Positions 1-7,704 of a stretch of DNA of 11,960 nucleotides are shown here, in pieces. This stretch comes from a bacterium (GTDB lineage: Bacteria; SZUA-182; SZUA-191), in the NCBI GenBank assembly GCA_003230535.1, contig QIEW01000307.1, positions 1 to 11,960 of the forward strand, in the 5' to 3' direction. The translations under genes and the position numbers were made by a program. Position 1 is the first letter of the stretch. Each line of letters starts with the position of its first letter. Under the pieces are notes generated by a model. It saw only the letters and a program-made list of their open reading frames with translations, was not told the origin of the DNA and ran no database searches.

Positions 1-2831
1 GTAGCCGGATCGCCGAATAACATATAGGTTTTTACGTTGTCTCCGGAGATACCATAGTCACTATAGCCTTTGATTTTGGCGATGGTGCAGGCCGGTCCTA
101 TGATATTGTTATTATCTTCAAAAACTGTACGGTACAGGGATTCTCCCAGCCATTTATGCTCGGAGGGGAAACCATAAGCAGTAGGTGAGAAACTCGCCAC
201 CGCCCCTTTGTTGCTTGCCTGCACAAACTTCTCCGCCATACAGTATTTCATCTCCGGATAAAACAAATCTGTGGCGGGGAAGGTGAAGTAACCGTCCAGG
301 CAGGTAAAACTGCTCACCCAGGTCAGCCGGTCGGAGTTGGACAAGGCGGCTATATCCGCCAGGTCAAATATTCTCTCCACACCCCACAAGGTCTGGTTGC
401 CATGTCCGGCATAGGCGGTCATGAGGGCGCCGTTATTTATCCGGTTACTGATGTTGGAGGTGTTCCCGCCCAGGCGAATATAAACCTTATGGAGCAGGTA
501 AGGAGGCACAGGGGGGATACCCATGATGTTATCGCAGATCGCCTCAAAAGCCGGGTCATCATCATCGGCGATTAACAGTATATTCTTATTCCAGCCGTCT
601 GTTGGCGGGGTCTGTTCATAGCCGATTATCTTATTGACTACATTGGTAACCTCAGCGGCTGAGCGCACACTGATACGGCCAATAAACATATCCGGCAGAA
701 AGTCAGTCCCACTGACACAGACATACCAATTATCGCTGGGCGCCTCCAACACCCCTCCGGTAGCCATAAAATAGGCCGGAACATAGTTTGTACCGCCGAA
801 TCCATAGTTGTCCTTGTAATCCATGGTAGCATCACCTATCAAAACTACATAAGCAGGGGACGGTCCCTCCCAATTATCATAAGCGTAGCTTAGGAAATTC
901 TGGATAGCCTCCGGGGTGGAGAGACCGTAGCTGAACTCATCGTACACATCGGTCATTTTGGCGGTGATTACCCGCAGTCCCTGAGCGGCCCGATAATTAG
1001 CCAACGGCTGCACTGCACTGTAAAAACTGTCATAGGTAATAATAATATAGTCGGCCCCATTGGCAGGTGAGGCCAGGCTGGAGGGCTCATCCTGGATAAT
1101 GCCGGCCGGGAAGAGGCGCTGAGCTTCAGTCAATCCCAGATACCAGCGCACAGCGGCTCCCTCATCCTGCTGAAACACAGCCTTATAGCTCGCCGCCGGC
1201 TCCACATCGTAATTTATGATACGCTGCACGGATATGGGATCGGTAATCTCGAAAAGATCAATGTCAGCGGAGCTAAAACCATCTATCTCATACTGATAGC
1301 GCCCATCGGTCTGCCCGGAAAACTCCAGCGCATTATTGTCCGCCGTGTAAGTATCCCCATACTCAAGCCCAATCCAGTTGAGGTAGAGGGAATTCACAGA
1401 AGCGCCGGTATTCAGTGATTCTACGGTTATGGTATTCATCCCATCCAGCAGAGAAGTTTGAGGGACAACTGCCTGGTGAGTGTACTCTATCTGACCGTCC
1501 CACCATTGATCATCAATTACATTGCCGTTGAGCTTGACTCTGGTGCGGTGATCAGGGTTGGCGCCAAAGTCATTTGTGCGCCCTTGCAGCAGCACAGTAA
1601 TGGTACAGTTGCCGTTTGATGACACATTTGGCACATTAAAGCTGGTGGTGATGGAATTATCATACTTGCCGTCAGGGGGATATACCAGGCGCGTCCAGAA
1701 CCACAAGTCTTTGCCTTCCCCGCCGGGCAGCTCTCCCCAGTAGGTATGATCCTCCTCCAGATGGAGGGCGGTTTGAAACTCGGCCGGCACGGGAGCCGGA
1801 ACGCCCGCTTGACCGTCCAGGGCAGCCATCCGCCGCCCCGGTAAGCCTCCGGAGGTCAGCCAATAGATGTTGGTATTCGTATATTTGGTATTTATGGCTT
1901 CACCATAAAATTCAAGATAATCAGTCGGGTCCAGGATGCCGTCCCCCTCCCCCTCGACATAGACGGCCAGTTCCCGGCCCTGGTTGGCAACCTTTAGCGT
2001 AAGAGGATCTACGGCGGCAATATTCATCCCGGCGGCCTGTAAGTCCGTCCCGGTAAGCCGATACAGGCCCGATTTCTCCACTGCCAGCTTGAAAGCCGGT
2101 TGGGTAGCTTGAATGTTGGGAGAGATTTTTCGAGCGGTTTTCAGGCGGCCTCTCGGTGTGTGATCAAGTTGATCATAATTTAGGATAGTCTGCTGAAGCA
2201 GCTGCTCATAGGGCGCCGATAGGGGACTTGTTTGAGCGGAACGGTAGTCGCCTGCTGGGGTAGGCCACGTCAACTCGACGATCATCCTTTTGTAGTAGCG
2301 CAGCAGCCCTTGTTTAGGGTTATACTGCGCCGGATAAACATCCAGCTTAACCACCGCCTGATCCCGCATATAGCCTCTCTGGCTTATCTTAACCGCTTGC
2401 TCAGGATAGAAAACGTCTGTGGCGTAAGCTTCCTGATCCAGGCAAAACTCCTCCGACAGATAAGGCGCGCCGTTATCATCTGCGGGTACCGGCCGGGGAG
2501 CGGGGTACAATAGGTAGCCGGATAAGTCTTCGTATTCGGCCTCCAGCACCTTTACCGCTACCTTCTCCGGCTGGGATACTCCGATTAAGGCTCCTTTGAA
2601 GGGCAGCTCAGGAGAGCCCGGTTTACGGGTGGAGCCATACCCTGGCAGGCGAAGACGCTGGTAGTTGATGTGGTTATGAGATACCTGGGTGGGACTGGGT
2701 TGAGGCGGGATAAGCTCCACCACCAGTCGCCCCGGCTCGGAGCTTACCACCTGTAAGCTGTGGTCTTCAGCCCGCGCCGCGCCAGCGCACAATGATAATA
2801 TTATTAACGCTAAAAATACTCTGTTTCTCAC
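1..2831 (-). CDS. Gingipain-type cysteine peptidase (peptidase family C25), 3' end outside the window
   Basis: Secreted clan CD cysteine endopeptidase. About 943 residues are visible, and the frame is still open at the left edge. The start is GTG at 2831: a TAG stop codon sits immediately upstream in frame, and GAGGAGG lies 7 nt before it. Residues 1-21 form a signal peptide (basic start, FLALIILSL core, ARA before the likely cut). A propeptide-like region follows, then a beta-rich domain near residues 340-480. The C25 catalytic domain occupies roughly residues 600 to the edge. His810 lies in YAGHGN and Cys844 in SSFTCLDG. Their spacing of 34 is close to that of the His/Cys dyad in gingipain R. 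An LFGDPAT motif at the window edge is also typical of the family. The protein probably acts outside the membrane. The missing C-terminus may carry a sorting or adhesion domain. Composition is GC-rich, like the tail of the upstream peptidase gene. Confidence 0.9.
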   Translation of the reverse strand, partial: MRNRVFLALIILSLCAGAARAEDHSLQVVSSEPGRLVVELIPPQPSPTQVSHNHINYQRLRLPGYGSTRKPGSPELPFKGALIGVSQPEKVAVKVLEAEYEDLSGYLLYPAPRPVPADDNGAPYLSEEFCLDQEAYATDVFYPEQAVKISQRGYMRDQAVVKLDVYPAQYNPKQGLLRYYKRMIVELTWPTPAGDYRSAQTSPLSAPYEQLLQQTILNYDQLDHTPRGRLKTARKISPNIQATQPAFKLAVEKSGLYRLTGTDLQAAGMNIAAVDPLTLKVANQGRELAVYVEGEGDGILDPTDYLEFYGEAINTKYTNTNIYWLTSGGLPGRRMAALDGQAGVPAPVPAEFQTALHLEEDHTYWGELPGGEGKDLWFWTRLVYPPDGKYDNSITTSFNVPNVSSNGNCTITVLLQGRTNDFGANPDHRTRVKLNGNVIDDQWWDGQIEYTHQAVVPQTSLLDGMNTITVESLNTGASVNSLYLNWIGLEYGDTYTADNNALEFSGQTDGRYQYEIDGFSSADIDLFEITDPISVQRIINYDVEPAASYKAVFQQDEGAAVRWYLGLTEAQRLFPAGIIQDEPSSLASPANGADYIIITYDSFYSAVQPLANYRAAQGLRVITAKMTDVYDEFSYGLSTPEAIQNFLSYAYDNWEGPSPAYVVLIGDATMDYKDNYGFGGTNYVPAYFMATGGVLEAPSDNWYVCVSGTDFLPDMFIGRISVRSAAEVTNVVNKIIGYEQTPPTDGWNKNILLIADDDDPAFEAICDNIMGIPPVPPYLLHKVYIRLGGNTSNISNRINNGALMTAYAGHGNQTLWGVERIFDLADIAALSNSDRLTWVSSFTCLDGYFTFPATDLFYPEMKYCMAEKFVQASNKGAVASFSPTAYGFPSEHKWLGESLYRTVFEDNNNIIGPACTIAKIKGYSDYGISGDNVKTYMLFGDPA

Positions 2832-2852
2832 CTATATTTCCTCCTCTTTCAC

Positions 2853-2936
2853 AACCCGAATAATTCGAAATCATAAACACGCTCGGAGCTGGTCGCTTCC
2901 ATCGCGGGAGTTTTCGGTGAGTTGTATAAAAATTCT
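2853..2936 (-). repeat. Dispersed 84-bp repeat, copy A, in the leader of the gingipain gene
   Basis: The minus strand here matches 10019-10101 on the plus strand almost base for base, with a 1-nt indel and a short divergent patch. The shared core reads CTCACCGAAAACTCCCG on this strand. In one frame both copies encode a TENSR(D/Y)GSDQ-like peptide, so the repeat may be a fragment of an old coding element. It ends about 22 nt before the GTG start of the gingipain gene, which places it in the 5' leader. Confidence 0.75.
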
Positions 2937-2941
2937 GCTCT

Positions 2942-2971
2942 TTGACCGTAGCTTTGTTGACCGTAGCCTTG
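2942..2971. repeat. Tandem repeat, 2 x 15 bp
   Basis: Two adjacent 15-bp units, TTGACCGTAGCTTTG and TTGACCGTAGCCTTG, differ at one base. They lie between the two peptidase genes. No function can be assigned. Confidence 0.7.
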
Positions 2972-2973
2972 TG

Positions 2974-3036
2974 CAGTCAGGTCCTGAGGACCTGACTGGC
3001 GGGTTAGGAGGTGTCAGATTTTCTGAATCTGACACC
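2974..3036. repeat. Pair of REP-like hairpins (locus 1)
   Basis: There are two perfect inverted repeats. CAGTCAGGTCC (2974-2984) pairs with 2988-2998 around a 3-nt loop. GGTGTCAGATT (3010-3020) pairs with 3026-3036 around a 5-nt loop. The TGTCAG/CTGACA core recurs in paired hairpins at 10831-10888 and 11846-11910, which suggests a dispersed REP/BIME-like family. Lying just past the stop of the upstream peptidase gene, the pair may also protect or terminate that mRNA, although no T-tract is seen. Confidence 0.75.
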
Positions 3037-3091
3037 ACAGAAAAAACATTACTTTTCATCCTAAAACGGCATATTGGATATTTCCAAGCCC

Positions 3092-4996
3092 TTAAAAAGG
3101 CAGCCAGGCGACCAGGAAGTTGCCTATGGCAGTCATAAGGCTTGCGGGGTTATCCTCCTGGCTGAGGTCAGCCTGGCTATGCGGTCGCAGTCTGAATGAA
3201 TAGGCATCGGTTACCACCGGCTCACCGTTATGGTCGTGGCCTTGCAGTCGCCAGTATAGTGTTCTGCTGCCCTTCTTAGCCAGACGACGGATAAACTTCC
3301 ACCACTGCCTGCGGGTCGGCCTCCAACTGCTCTGGTCTGCTTCGAGCCCTGAAGATACGCTGTTAGTAAACTCCGGGTTATGGGAGAACTCAATTTCGGC
3401 AGGGGTGCAGATACCGTTATCCCAGGAGAAAGCAGGCCGCGGTTTTAGCGGCAGGACGGCTCCATCCTCCGGCTCAAGCAGTGTCAGGCACACCCACTCT
3501 GCCGCAATCGGCCCATGGAAGGTAGATAAGCCGTGCGTATCAATGTCCTCCAGCTTATAGTAGTAGCCGGCTCCCGTCTCTACATCCTCATCCAGATAAG
3601 TATAAGTATGAGGGGTAGTGCCATCCCCTTCCGCCGGGATCATCGTATCATTAATCTGTACATACTCCCCGTCCTCAGTCTCCGACCGCCACAGGTTAAA
3701 TCCTTCGTTATCCACCTCCGACTCGGTTGTCCACTCCAAGAGCACCCCTTCAGGATAGCCGTCGGCGGTGAAGGAGGAAAGATAAACCAGGGTACATAAG
3801 TCACATTCATAATCATCGTCGACCGGACCCTTGGCATTAACTCCAGCTGGATTTGTATTCCCATCTAACTGAGCGGTGTTCTCTTTGCTCCAAGTTTTAG
3901 TCCAATCAACAATTATTTTGGGACTAGCACCCACAGTGGCAATTGTTCCTTTAAGAGTAACATCATTTAACCACCAAACACTACTAAAAGTAATATTTAC
4001 ACTTTTATTGCTCAAAATATCTGGAGTACCGCTTTGTTGGCAAGTAGTATCAAAACTAAAATTTATAATGTCTCCTGGTTGGGGATTACAATAACTACCT
4101 GTTGTTCCCCAAGTTAGGATTGTTGGCGAAAGTGTTGTATTTCCAGCACCAAAGCGTTCCATATCCACCCACGGATTTCCAGCACAGCCAGAAGCTGTTG
4201 GAGTTCCATTATTATTTATGTTATTAAAAGCACTACTTAATGGTCGATTAGTAATGCCAGACTCACCATTCATTCGCCTAAAAAGATAATCGTAATCATC
4301 TCCAATTGTTGTGGAATCAATATCTGCGATATTTTCGTAACCTAAATAATCACGGGCTTCTACAGCACCAACCACAAAACTTGAAAATTCCGAAGAGCGA
4401 CAGAATGCTCCAAGCATAATAGCATCAGGGGTTATAAGATAATTTGTAAAAAATGCTGGTTTAACAGAAATCGCATAAAAATCCGGCCAGTCTGCCTTTT
4501 CTATTTCGGCATTTGTATACCCAGCAATAATATAGTTATTAAAGGCTGTATCTCTAGCCGCAAGCCCTGCTGCAGTGTGTTCATAAGATTCTAGTAACAT
4601 ACATGGATGGTCTTTTGTGGCAACATTACATGTTAAAACCGTATGAGCAGCATCATGAAGTGTACCATGTGTTGCTAAGTGCATAATTCCATAAGTATTA
4701 GCACTAACATATGAAAGAAAATCTGATAATGTAGCGGTTGGTGTTGTATCCAATGTACCATTAGTATAGTCTACAATTATTCCATAATCCTGCTGATCCT
4801 GCACAATCTGCTCTAAAGTATCTTCACCATATTGTGGATCGAAAATAACTCCGTCCCAGGTAAAAGGACGGAACCAACCCTGAGTCTCTGCCCCTGGCGT
4901 TTGGTTTGCTGCAAAAGTGTAATTTGTTGCAATGACGGTTATAAATAATATTTGAACTATTAATGAGCTTGTTACAACATGTTTTATCTTCATCAT
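3092..4996 (-). CDS. Secreted caspase-fold (clan CD) cysteine peptidase with fibronectin-III-like C-terminal region
   Basis: This encodes 634 residues. The start is the first of two adjacent ATGs, with GGGGAG 5 nt upstream. Residues 7-29 form a signal peptide (hydrophobic core, TFAA end). Residues about 50-260 look like a caspase/C25-type domain: His110 in HLATHG and Cys199 in MLGAFCRSS fit the clan CD His/Cys dyad. A Cys-containing beta-rich segment follows (about 270-390). From residue 403, VYLSSFTADGYPEG begins a fibronectin-III-like module seen in many exported proteins, and a second beta module starts near 507 (LEPEDGAVLPLKP). Arg/Lys-rich residues lie at 559-575. The gene starts 29 nt after the upstream STN-like gene, so the two are likely one operon. 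The first ~390 codons are AT-rich and the rest GC-rich, suggesting a chimera. The peptidase call rests on motifs alone; substrate unknown. Confidence 0.75.
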   Translation of the reverse strand: MMKIKHVVTSSLIVQILFITVIATNYTFAANQTPGAETQGWFRPFTWDGVIFDPQYGEDTLEQIVQDQQDYGIIVDYTNGTLDTTPTATLSDFLSYVSANTYGIMHLATHGTLHDAAHTVLTCNVATKDHPCMLLESYEHTAAGLAARDTAFNNYIIAGYTNAEIEKADWPDFYAISVKPAFFTNYLITPDAIMLGAFCRSSEFSSFVVGAVEARDYLGYENIADIDSTTIGDDYDYLFRRMNGESGITNRPLSSAFNNINNNGTPTASGCAGNPWVDMERFGAGNTTLSPTILTWGTTGSYCNPQPGDIINFSFDTTCQQSGTPDILSNKSVNITFSSVWWLNDVTLKGTIATVGASPKIIVDWTKTWSKENTAQLDGNTNPAGVNAKGPVDDDYECDLCTLVYLSSFTADGYPEGVLLEWTTESEVDNEGFNLWRSETEDGEYVQINDTMIPAEGDGTTPHTYTYLDEDVETGAGYYYKLEDIDTHGLSTFHGPIAAEWVCLTLLEPEDGAVLPLKPRPAFSWDNGICTPAEIEFSHNPEFTNSVSSGLEADQSSWRPTRRQWWKFIRRLAKKGSRTLYWRLQGHDHNGEPVVTDAYSFRLRPHSQADLSQEDNPASLMTAIGNFLVAWLPF

Positions 4997-5025
4997 TAGA
5001 TCTCCCCTGCTGAAGGTTTTTAAGT

Positions 5026-6117
5026 TTAATTAGACCCAAAATTATAAAGAATATCTTTTGCTACAAGAGGATTACCCATTAATTCCTCAAGTAACAAAAG
5101 CTTCTCAGATTTGGGAATCATTGCCTTTATCACTTCTTCAACCTGTGCATACCTATTAATACCTTCATGATGTGGCAAAATTGCTCTATAACCTGAACCA
5201 AAAGCTATTGTCCGATTTTGTTGAAGATAATCAGTTAGTTTTTCTGCCATTTTAAATGCCATGTTTTCAACGGGTTTATAATCTTTTACATACCTTCCTT
5301 TAAAAGGTATCAAGGAAACGTTAAATTTATCCCCGTCAATGAAAATTACCTCTATATTTTTATCAGTTATCCAATTCACCTCTTTAACTAGTGAATGCGT
5401 TTGAATAAACTCAGCAACTCCTTTTTCAGCTTCAGCTTTACTTTTTGCGCTAATCAACTCATCGTATTTTGTTCTAGTAAAAGTAAAAATGGAGTGTTTT
5501 TGTTCGATTTTAGGAGTTACTTTTATAGGAATACTCCTTGTTTTCATTTCTAACCTAGGAAAATATTGAATGTCGTTAATGGTAATTGTATTTTCAGTAG
5601 AAATAATCTCGTATGGTGGGCTTATATAATGACCGAAGGCAAAGACGTGACCATTATTTACTACTGTACTGACAAAATCTTCCCTATTGCTTGATTTATT
5701 TAGACCTACCACAACCCAAGAGAGAGGAACTTTATAACTAGCTGCAATTTCATCATCGGACCTTTTATCTAACACAAAAATATCAAAACTATTATCATCT
5801 AATTTCTTACAACCAAGTCCATTTCTTAAAACCAGAACCCGCAAGATTTTTACTGCTGGAATATAATTATCCCTGCTGTCAAAAGAAACTCTAACATCAA
5901 TTTCTGGCTCTAAAATCAACTCTAAACCAGCTTGGCTTGCTATTTCTTGCAATAATTTAACAATATCAACATTTTTGGCCACAATTTTCAATTTCCCCTC
6001 TTCATTTCGATCCACAGACATTACATTCCTAATAATATCCCGCGCAAAGATATTCATTGCATTTGAAATTGATAAAAATACGACTGTGAAAACAACAATG
6101 GATAATTTTTTAAACAT
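5026..6117 (-). CDS. Exported protein with an STN-like (secretin/TonB N-terminal) domain
   Basis: This encodes 363 residues. The ATG is preceded by AAAGGAGG at about 9 nt. Residues 1-20 are a signal peptide (MFKKLSIVVF start, ISNA end); MNIFARD follows. Residues 42-115 have the STN layout: a beta strand (KLKIVAKNV), a helix (IVKLLQEIASQAGL), then an extended strand, helix and terminal strand (FDIFVL). STN domains usually precede secretin pores, TonB receptors or sigma-regulatory systems, but no secretin core or beta barrel follows here. Residues 150-200 contain GHYISPPYEI and a strand-rich segment. A helical segment near 215-245 (KSKAEAEKGVAEFIQT) precedes a mixed C-terminus. I do not recognise the remainder. 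AT-rich composition matches the 5' half of the next gene, 29 nt downstream. A role as a binding partner, inhibitor or chaperone of that peptidase is inferred from position only. Confidence 0.65.
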   Translation of the reverse strand: MFKKLSIVVFTVVFLSISNAMNIFARDIIRNVMSVDRNEEGKLKIVAKNVDIVKLLQEIASQAGLELILEPEIDVRVSFDSRDNYIPAVKILRVLVLRNGLGCKKLDDNSFDIFVLDKRSDDEIAASYKVPLSWVVVGLNKSSNREDFVSTVVNNGHVFAFGHYISPPYEIISTENTITINDIQYFPRLEMKTRSIPIKVTPKIEQKHSIFTFTRTKYDELISAKSKAEAEKGVAEFIQTHSLVKEVNWITDKNIEVIFIDGDKFNVSLIPFKGRYVKDYKPVENMAFKMAEKLTDYLQQNRTIAFGSGYRAILPHHEGINRYAQVEEVIKAMIPKSEKLLLLEELMGNPLVAKDILYNFGSN

Positions 6118-6120
6118 CTT

Positions 6121-6323
6121 CGTTTACCTCCTTTTGATGTATGATGTCTCCTACTAAAATAAGAAAAAATCAAAGCTTTCTACTGAAGCGTCAAATATGC
6201 CAAAGTACTTACCCCTCGGTGGTAAATGTAAGTTTATATGATACCACCCTGTTGCCCTGTTTACCCTTGAGGTTCTTGTACTTCCCACTTTTCTCCTGTT
6301 GGAATTCGTACTTCCCCAAACCT
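6121..6323. other. Intergenic stretch with a duplicated 56-bp segment (6208-6263)
   Basis: No gene is supported here. Positions 6208-6263 resemble 7402-7458, beginning CTTACCCCTCGGTGG here and CTCACCCCCCCGGTGG there, with both copies ending CCTGTTTA. The second copy abuts and includes the stop codon of an intact ygiT-type gene. The same arrangement near the broken ygiT copy suggests duplication of gene plus 3' flank. The promoter of the operon at 6117 probably lies here, but I cannot point to a convincing -35/-10 pair. Confidence 0.5.
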
Positions 6324-6560
6324 TTAACTGGCGGTACCTTTAGAGAAAACCGCTACCGGGATGGTTAAGGTCTTATCCCAGCCATCCCGGGTCTCAATCC
6401 GGCGCTCAATCTCCTTGGCTACCCGGGCGGTGAGATACCTCTCCTCGCATTGCTGACAAACCCCCGCCGGTACATCCTGAAACACATACAGCCTTCCTTT
6501 ATACCGATAGTCTAACTCAACCCGGTCACCCTTTACCTCTCCACCACAAAAGGAGCAATC
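6324..6560 (-). pseudogene. YgiT/MqsA-type zinc-finger antitoxin remnant, start codon lost
   Basis: The minus-strand frame reads CSFCGGEVKGDRVELDY, then PAGVCQQCEERYLTARVA, and ends VAVFSKGTAS followed by TAA. The two CxxC pairs and the VPAGVCQQC turn match the short zinc-finger antitoxins of the YgiT/MqsA N-terminal family, including the intact paralogue at 7456-7698. Only two codons upstream of the first Cys lies an in-frame TGA, and there is no ATG, GTG or TTG between them. The start has therefore been lost by a point change, frameshift or truncation. No toxin partner is visible upstream. It is most likely a decaying duplicate of the 7456-7938 pair. Confidence 0.7.
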
Positions 6561-6633
6561 TCAAGTAGTATAAAAGATTGCTTCGCTTGCATGGTGGCCT
6601 TATTAGTCCTGATTCCACCACCCTATTTAGTAT

Positions 6634-6662
6634 TTGACAAAGGCTTTTCCCTGTTGTAACCT
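6634..6662 (+). promoter_or_regulatory. Candidate sigma-70 promoter for the DUF104/PIN pair
   Basis: TTGACA at 6634-6639 is a consensus -35 box. After a 17-nt spacer comes TAACCT (6657-6662), a weak -10 that keeps the T, A and final T. The ATG at 6701 follows 38 nt later, with an AAGGGGGGTG ribosome site in between. The spacing is good but the -10 is imperfect. Confidence 0.45.
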
Positions 6663-6700
6663 TATGTTGTAGCCTCAAACAGTAAGGGGGGTGCTTTTTC

Positions 6701-6919
6701 ATGCCAAAAACCATAGAAGCTATCTATGAAAATGGTATCTTAAGGCCCATTGCAAGCTTAAAATTAAAGGAGCATCAACTAGTTAAAATCACCTTTGTTC
6801 CTGCTGAGATAAAGGAAATCCCCCCTATGGTTAAGAGGATAATTGACCATCTCTCGGCTCCCCTTCCCGCCAGGTCTTCTGACGACATTATACAAGATAC
6901 CCAGATAGATGCCGACTAA
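6701..6919 (+). CDS. DUF104-family antitoxin (AF2212-like)
   Basis: This 72-residue protein starts with the family signature MPKTIEAIYENGILRPI. The segment LKLKEHQLVKITFVP completes the small beta domain typical of DUF104 antitoxins. The C-terminal ~30 residues are helical or flexible and would bind and neutralise the PIN toxin encoded next. The ATG has AAGGGGGGTG about 10 nt upstream. The stop overlaps the start of the toxin gene by 11 nt, the usual translational coupling of such pairs. Autoregulation by the complex is common in type II systems but is not shown by this sequence. Confidence 0.85.
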   Translation: MPKTIEAIYENGILRPIASLKLKEHQLVKITFVPAEIKEIPPMVKRIIDHLSAPLPARSSDDIIQDTQIDAD

Positions 6920-7385
6920 TTGCATCCTCATTGACTCCAATATTTGGTATTATGCTTATATAATCCCTAAAAAGGAGGAATTTGTAGAGATTCATAATAA
7001 GGCTTCCCGCTTCTTAGTTGAAAAACTAGCAGATGTAACCCTCACCATTGGCATAAGCCTCTATCAAATTGCCGAGATTCTGGAACTGTTGCGTAAAGGA
7101 AACCTCCCTGGTAATATCAGGCAGGATATCCTGGAAAGTTTTAAAACACCTAAATTCCATGTAGTAGACTTGGATTTGGAGCTGATTGACATGGCTTTCA
7201 ACAAAAGCCTCCTCTCTGGTATTCACCTCTACGATTATTTAACTGCCCTGCCTCTGAAAGGAATCGTCAGCCAGATTTTTTCGGCTGATGACCATTTCCA
7301 ACATCAACACTTTAAATCCATTGCCCAAGTAATTAACCCCCTTTCTCCCTGGATACTGAGGGAAGGGAGGCTTCCCTTAAAGTAG
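6909..7385 (+). CDS. PIN-domain ribonuclease toxin (VapC-like)
   Basis: This 158-residue protein has a PIN fold. Conserved acidic residues are visible at Asp9 (ILIDSNIW), Glu56 (YQIAEILE), Asp109 (GIHLYDYL) and Asp127/Asp128 (FSADDHF). These are the expected Mg-binding positions of a VapC-type endoribonuclease. The length is slightly above the common 130-145 residues. The ATG lies inside the end of the DUF104 antitoxin gene, so the two form a toxin-antitoxin operon. The likely role is RNA cleavage when the antitoxin is lost. Target RNA cannot be read from the sequence. All four acidic positions are present, so the toxin is probably active. Confidence 0.85.
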   Translation: MPTNCILIDSNIWYYAYIIPKKEEFVEIHNKASRFLVEKLADVTLTIGISLYQIAEILELLRKGNLPGNIRQDILESFKTPKFHVVDLDLELIDMAFNKSLLSGIHLYDYLTALPLKGIVSQIFSADDHFQHQHFKSIAQVINPLSPWILREGRLPLK

Positions 7386-7455
7386 TGGCCTGTCCCATGC
7401 ACTCACCCCCCCGGTGGTTAAGGTAAATTTATAAGGCGCCGCCAGGTGATCCTGT

Positions 7456-7698
7456 TTATTTATATTCTGCCACCGGGATAGTTCGTTCGGCTACCACCCC
7501 TAGGCGCTCTGTCCGGATGCGCTCCAGATGACGCGCCACCTCCGGGGTAAACTCCTTTTCACCGCATTGCTTACACACATCTGCGGGAACATGCTCAATG
7601 ATAATAATCTCATTATCAATCTCGCTGCCGACCTCTTCAATAACCCGAGTGATCTTCGGCTCTACCCGTCCTCCACAGAAAGCGCAGATATTCTCCAT
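7456..7698 (-). CDS. YgiT-type zinc-finger antitoxin
   Basis: This 80-residue protein begins MENICAFCGGRVEPK. Cys5 and Cys8, with a second CxxC pair in ADVCKQCGE, form the zinc site of the YgiT/MqsA N-terminal domain. After EHVPADVCKQCGEKEFTPEVA comes a helix, then RTIPVAEYK. It has no helix-turn-helix domain, unlike full-length MqsA, which is normal for the short family paired with DUF4258 proteins. The ATG has AAAGGGGTGAG upstream and lies 6 nt after the DUF4258 stop, so the two are co-transcribed. Its stop codon lies in the 57-bp segment shared with 6208-6263. Confidence 0.85.
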   Translation of the reverse strand: MENICAFCGGRVEPKITRVIEEVGSEIDNEIIIIEHVPADVCKQCGEKEFTPEVARHLERIRTERLGVVAERTIPVAEYK

Positions 7699-7704
7699 AG
7701 CTAC

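Noticed and set aside
2871-3059. Minus-strand 62-codon open frame in the gap before the gingipain gene
   Set aside because: It is composed of the palindromes, the 15-bp tandem repeat and the dispersed repeat; no ribosome site. Recorded as repeats instead.
6355-6390. Inverted repeat CCGGGATGG...CCATCCCGG as a terminator
   Set aside because: It lies inside the ygiT remnant, where the bases are explained by its former coding sequence, and no T-tract follows.
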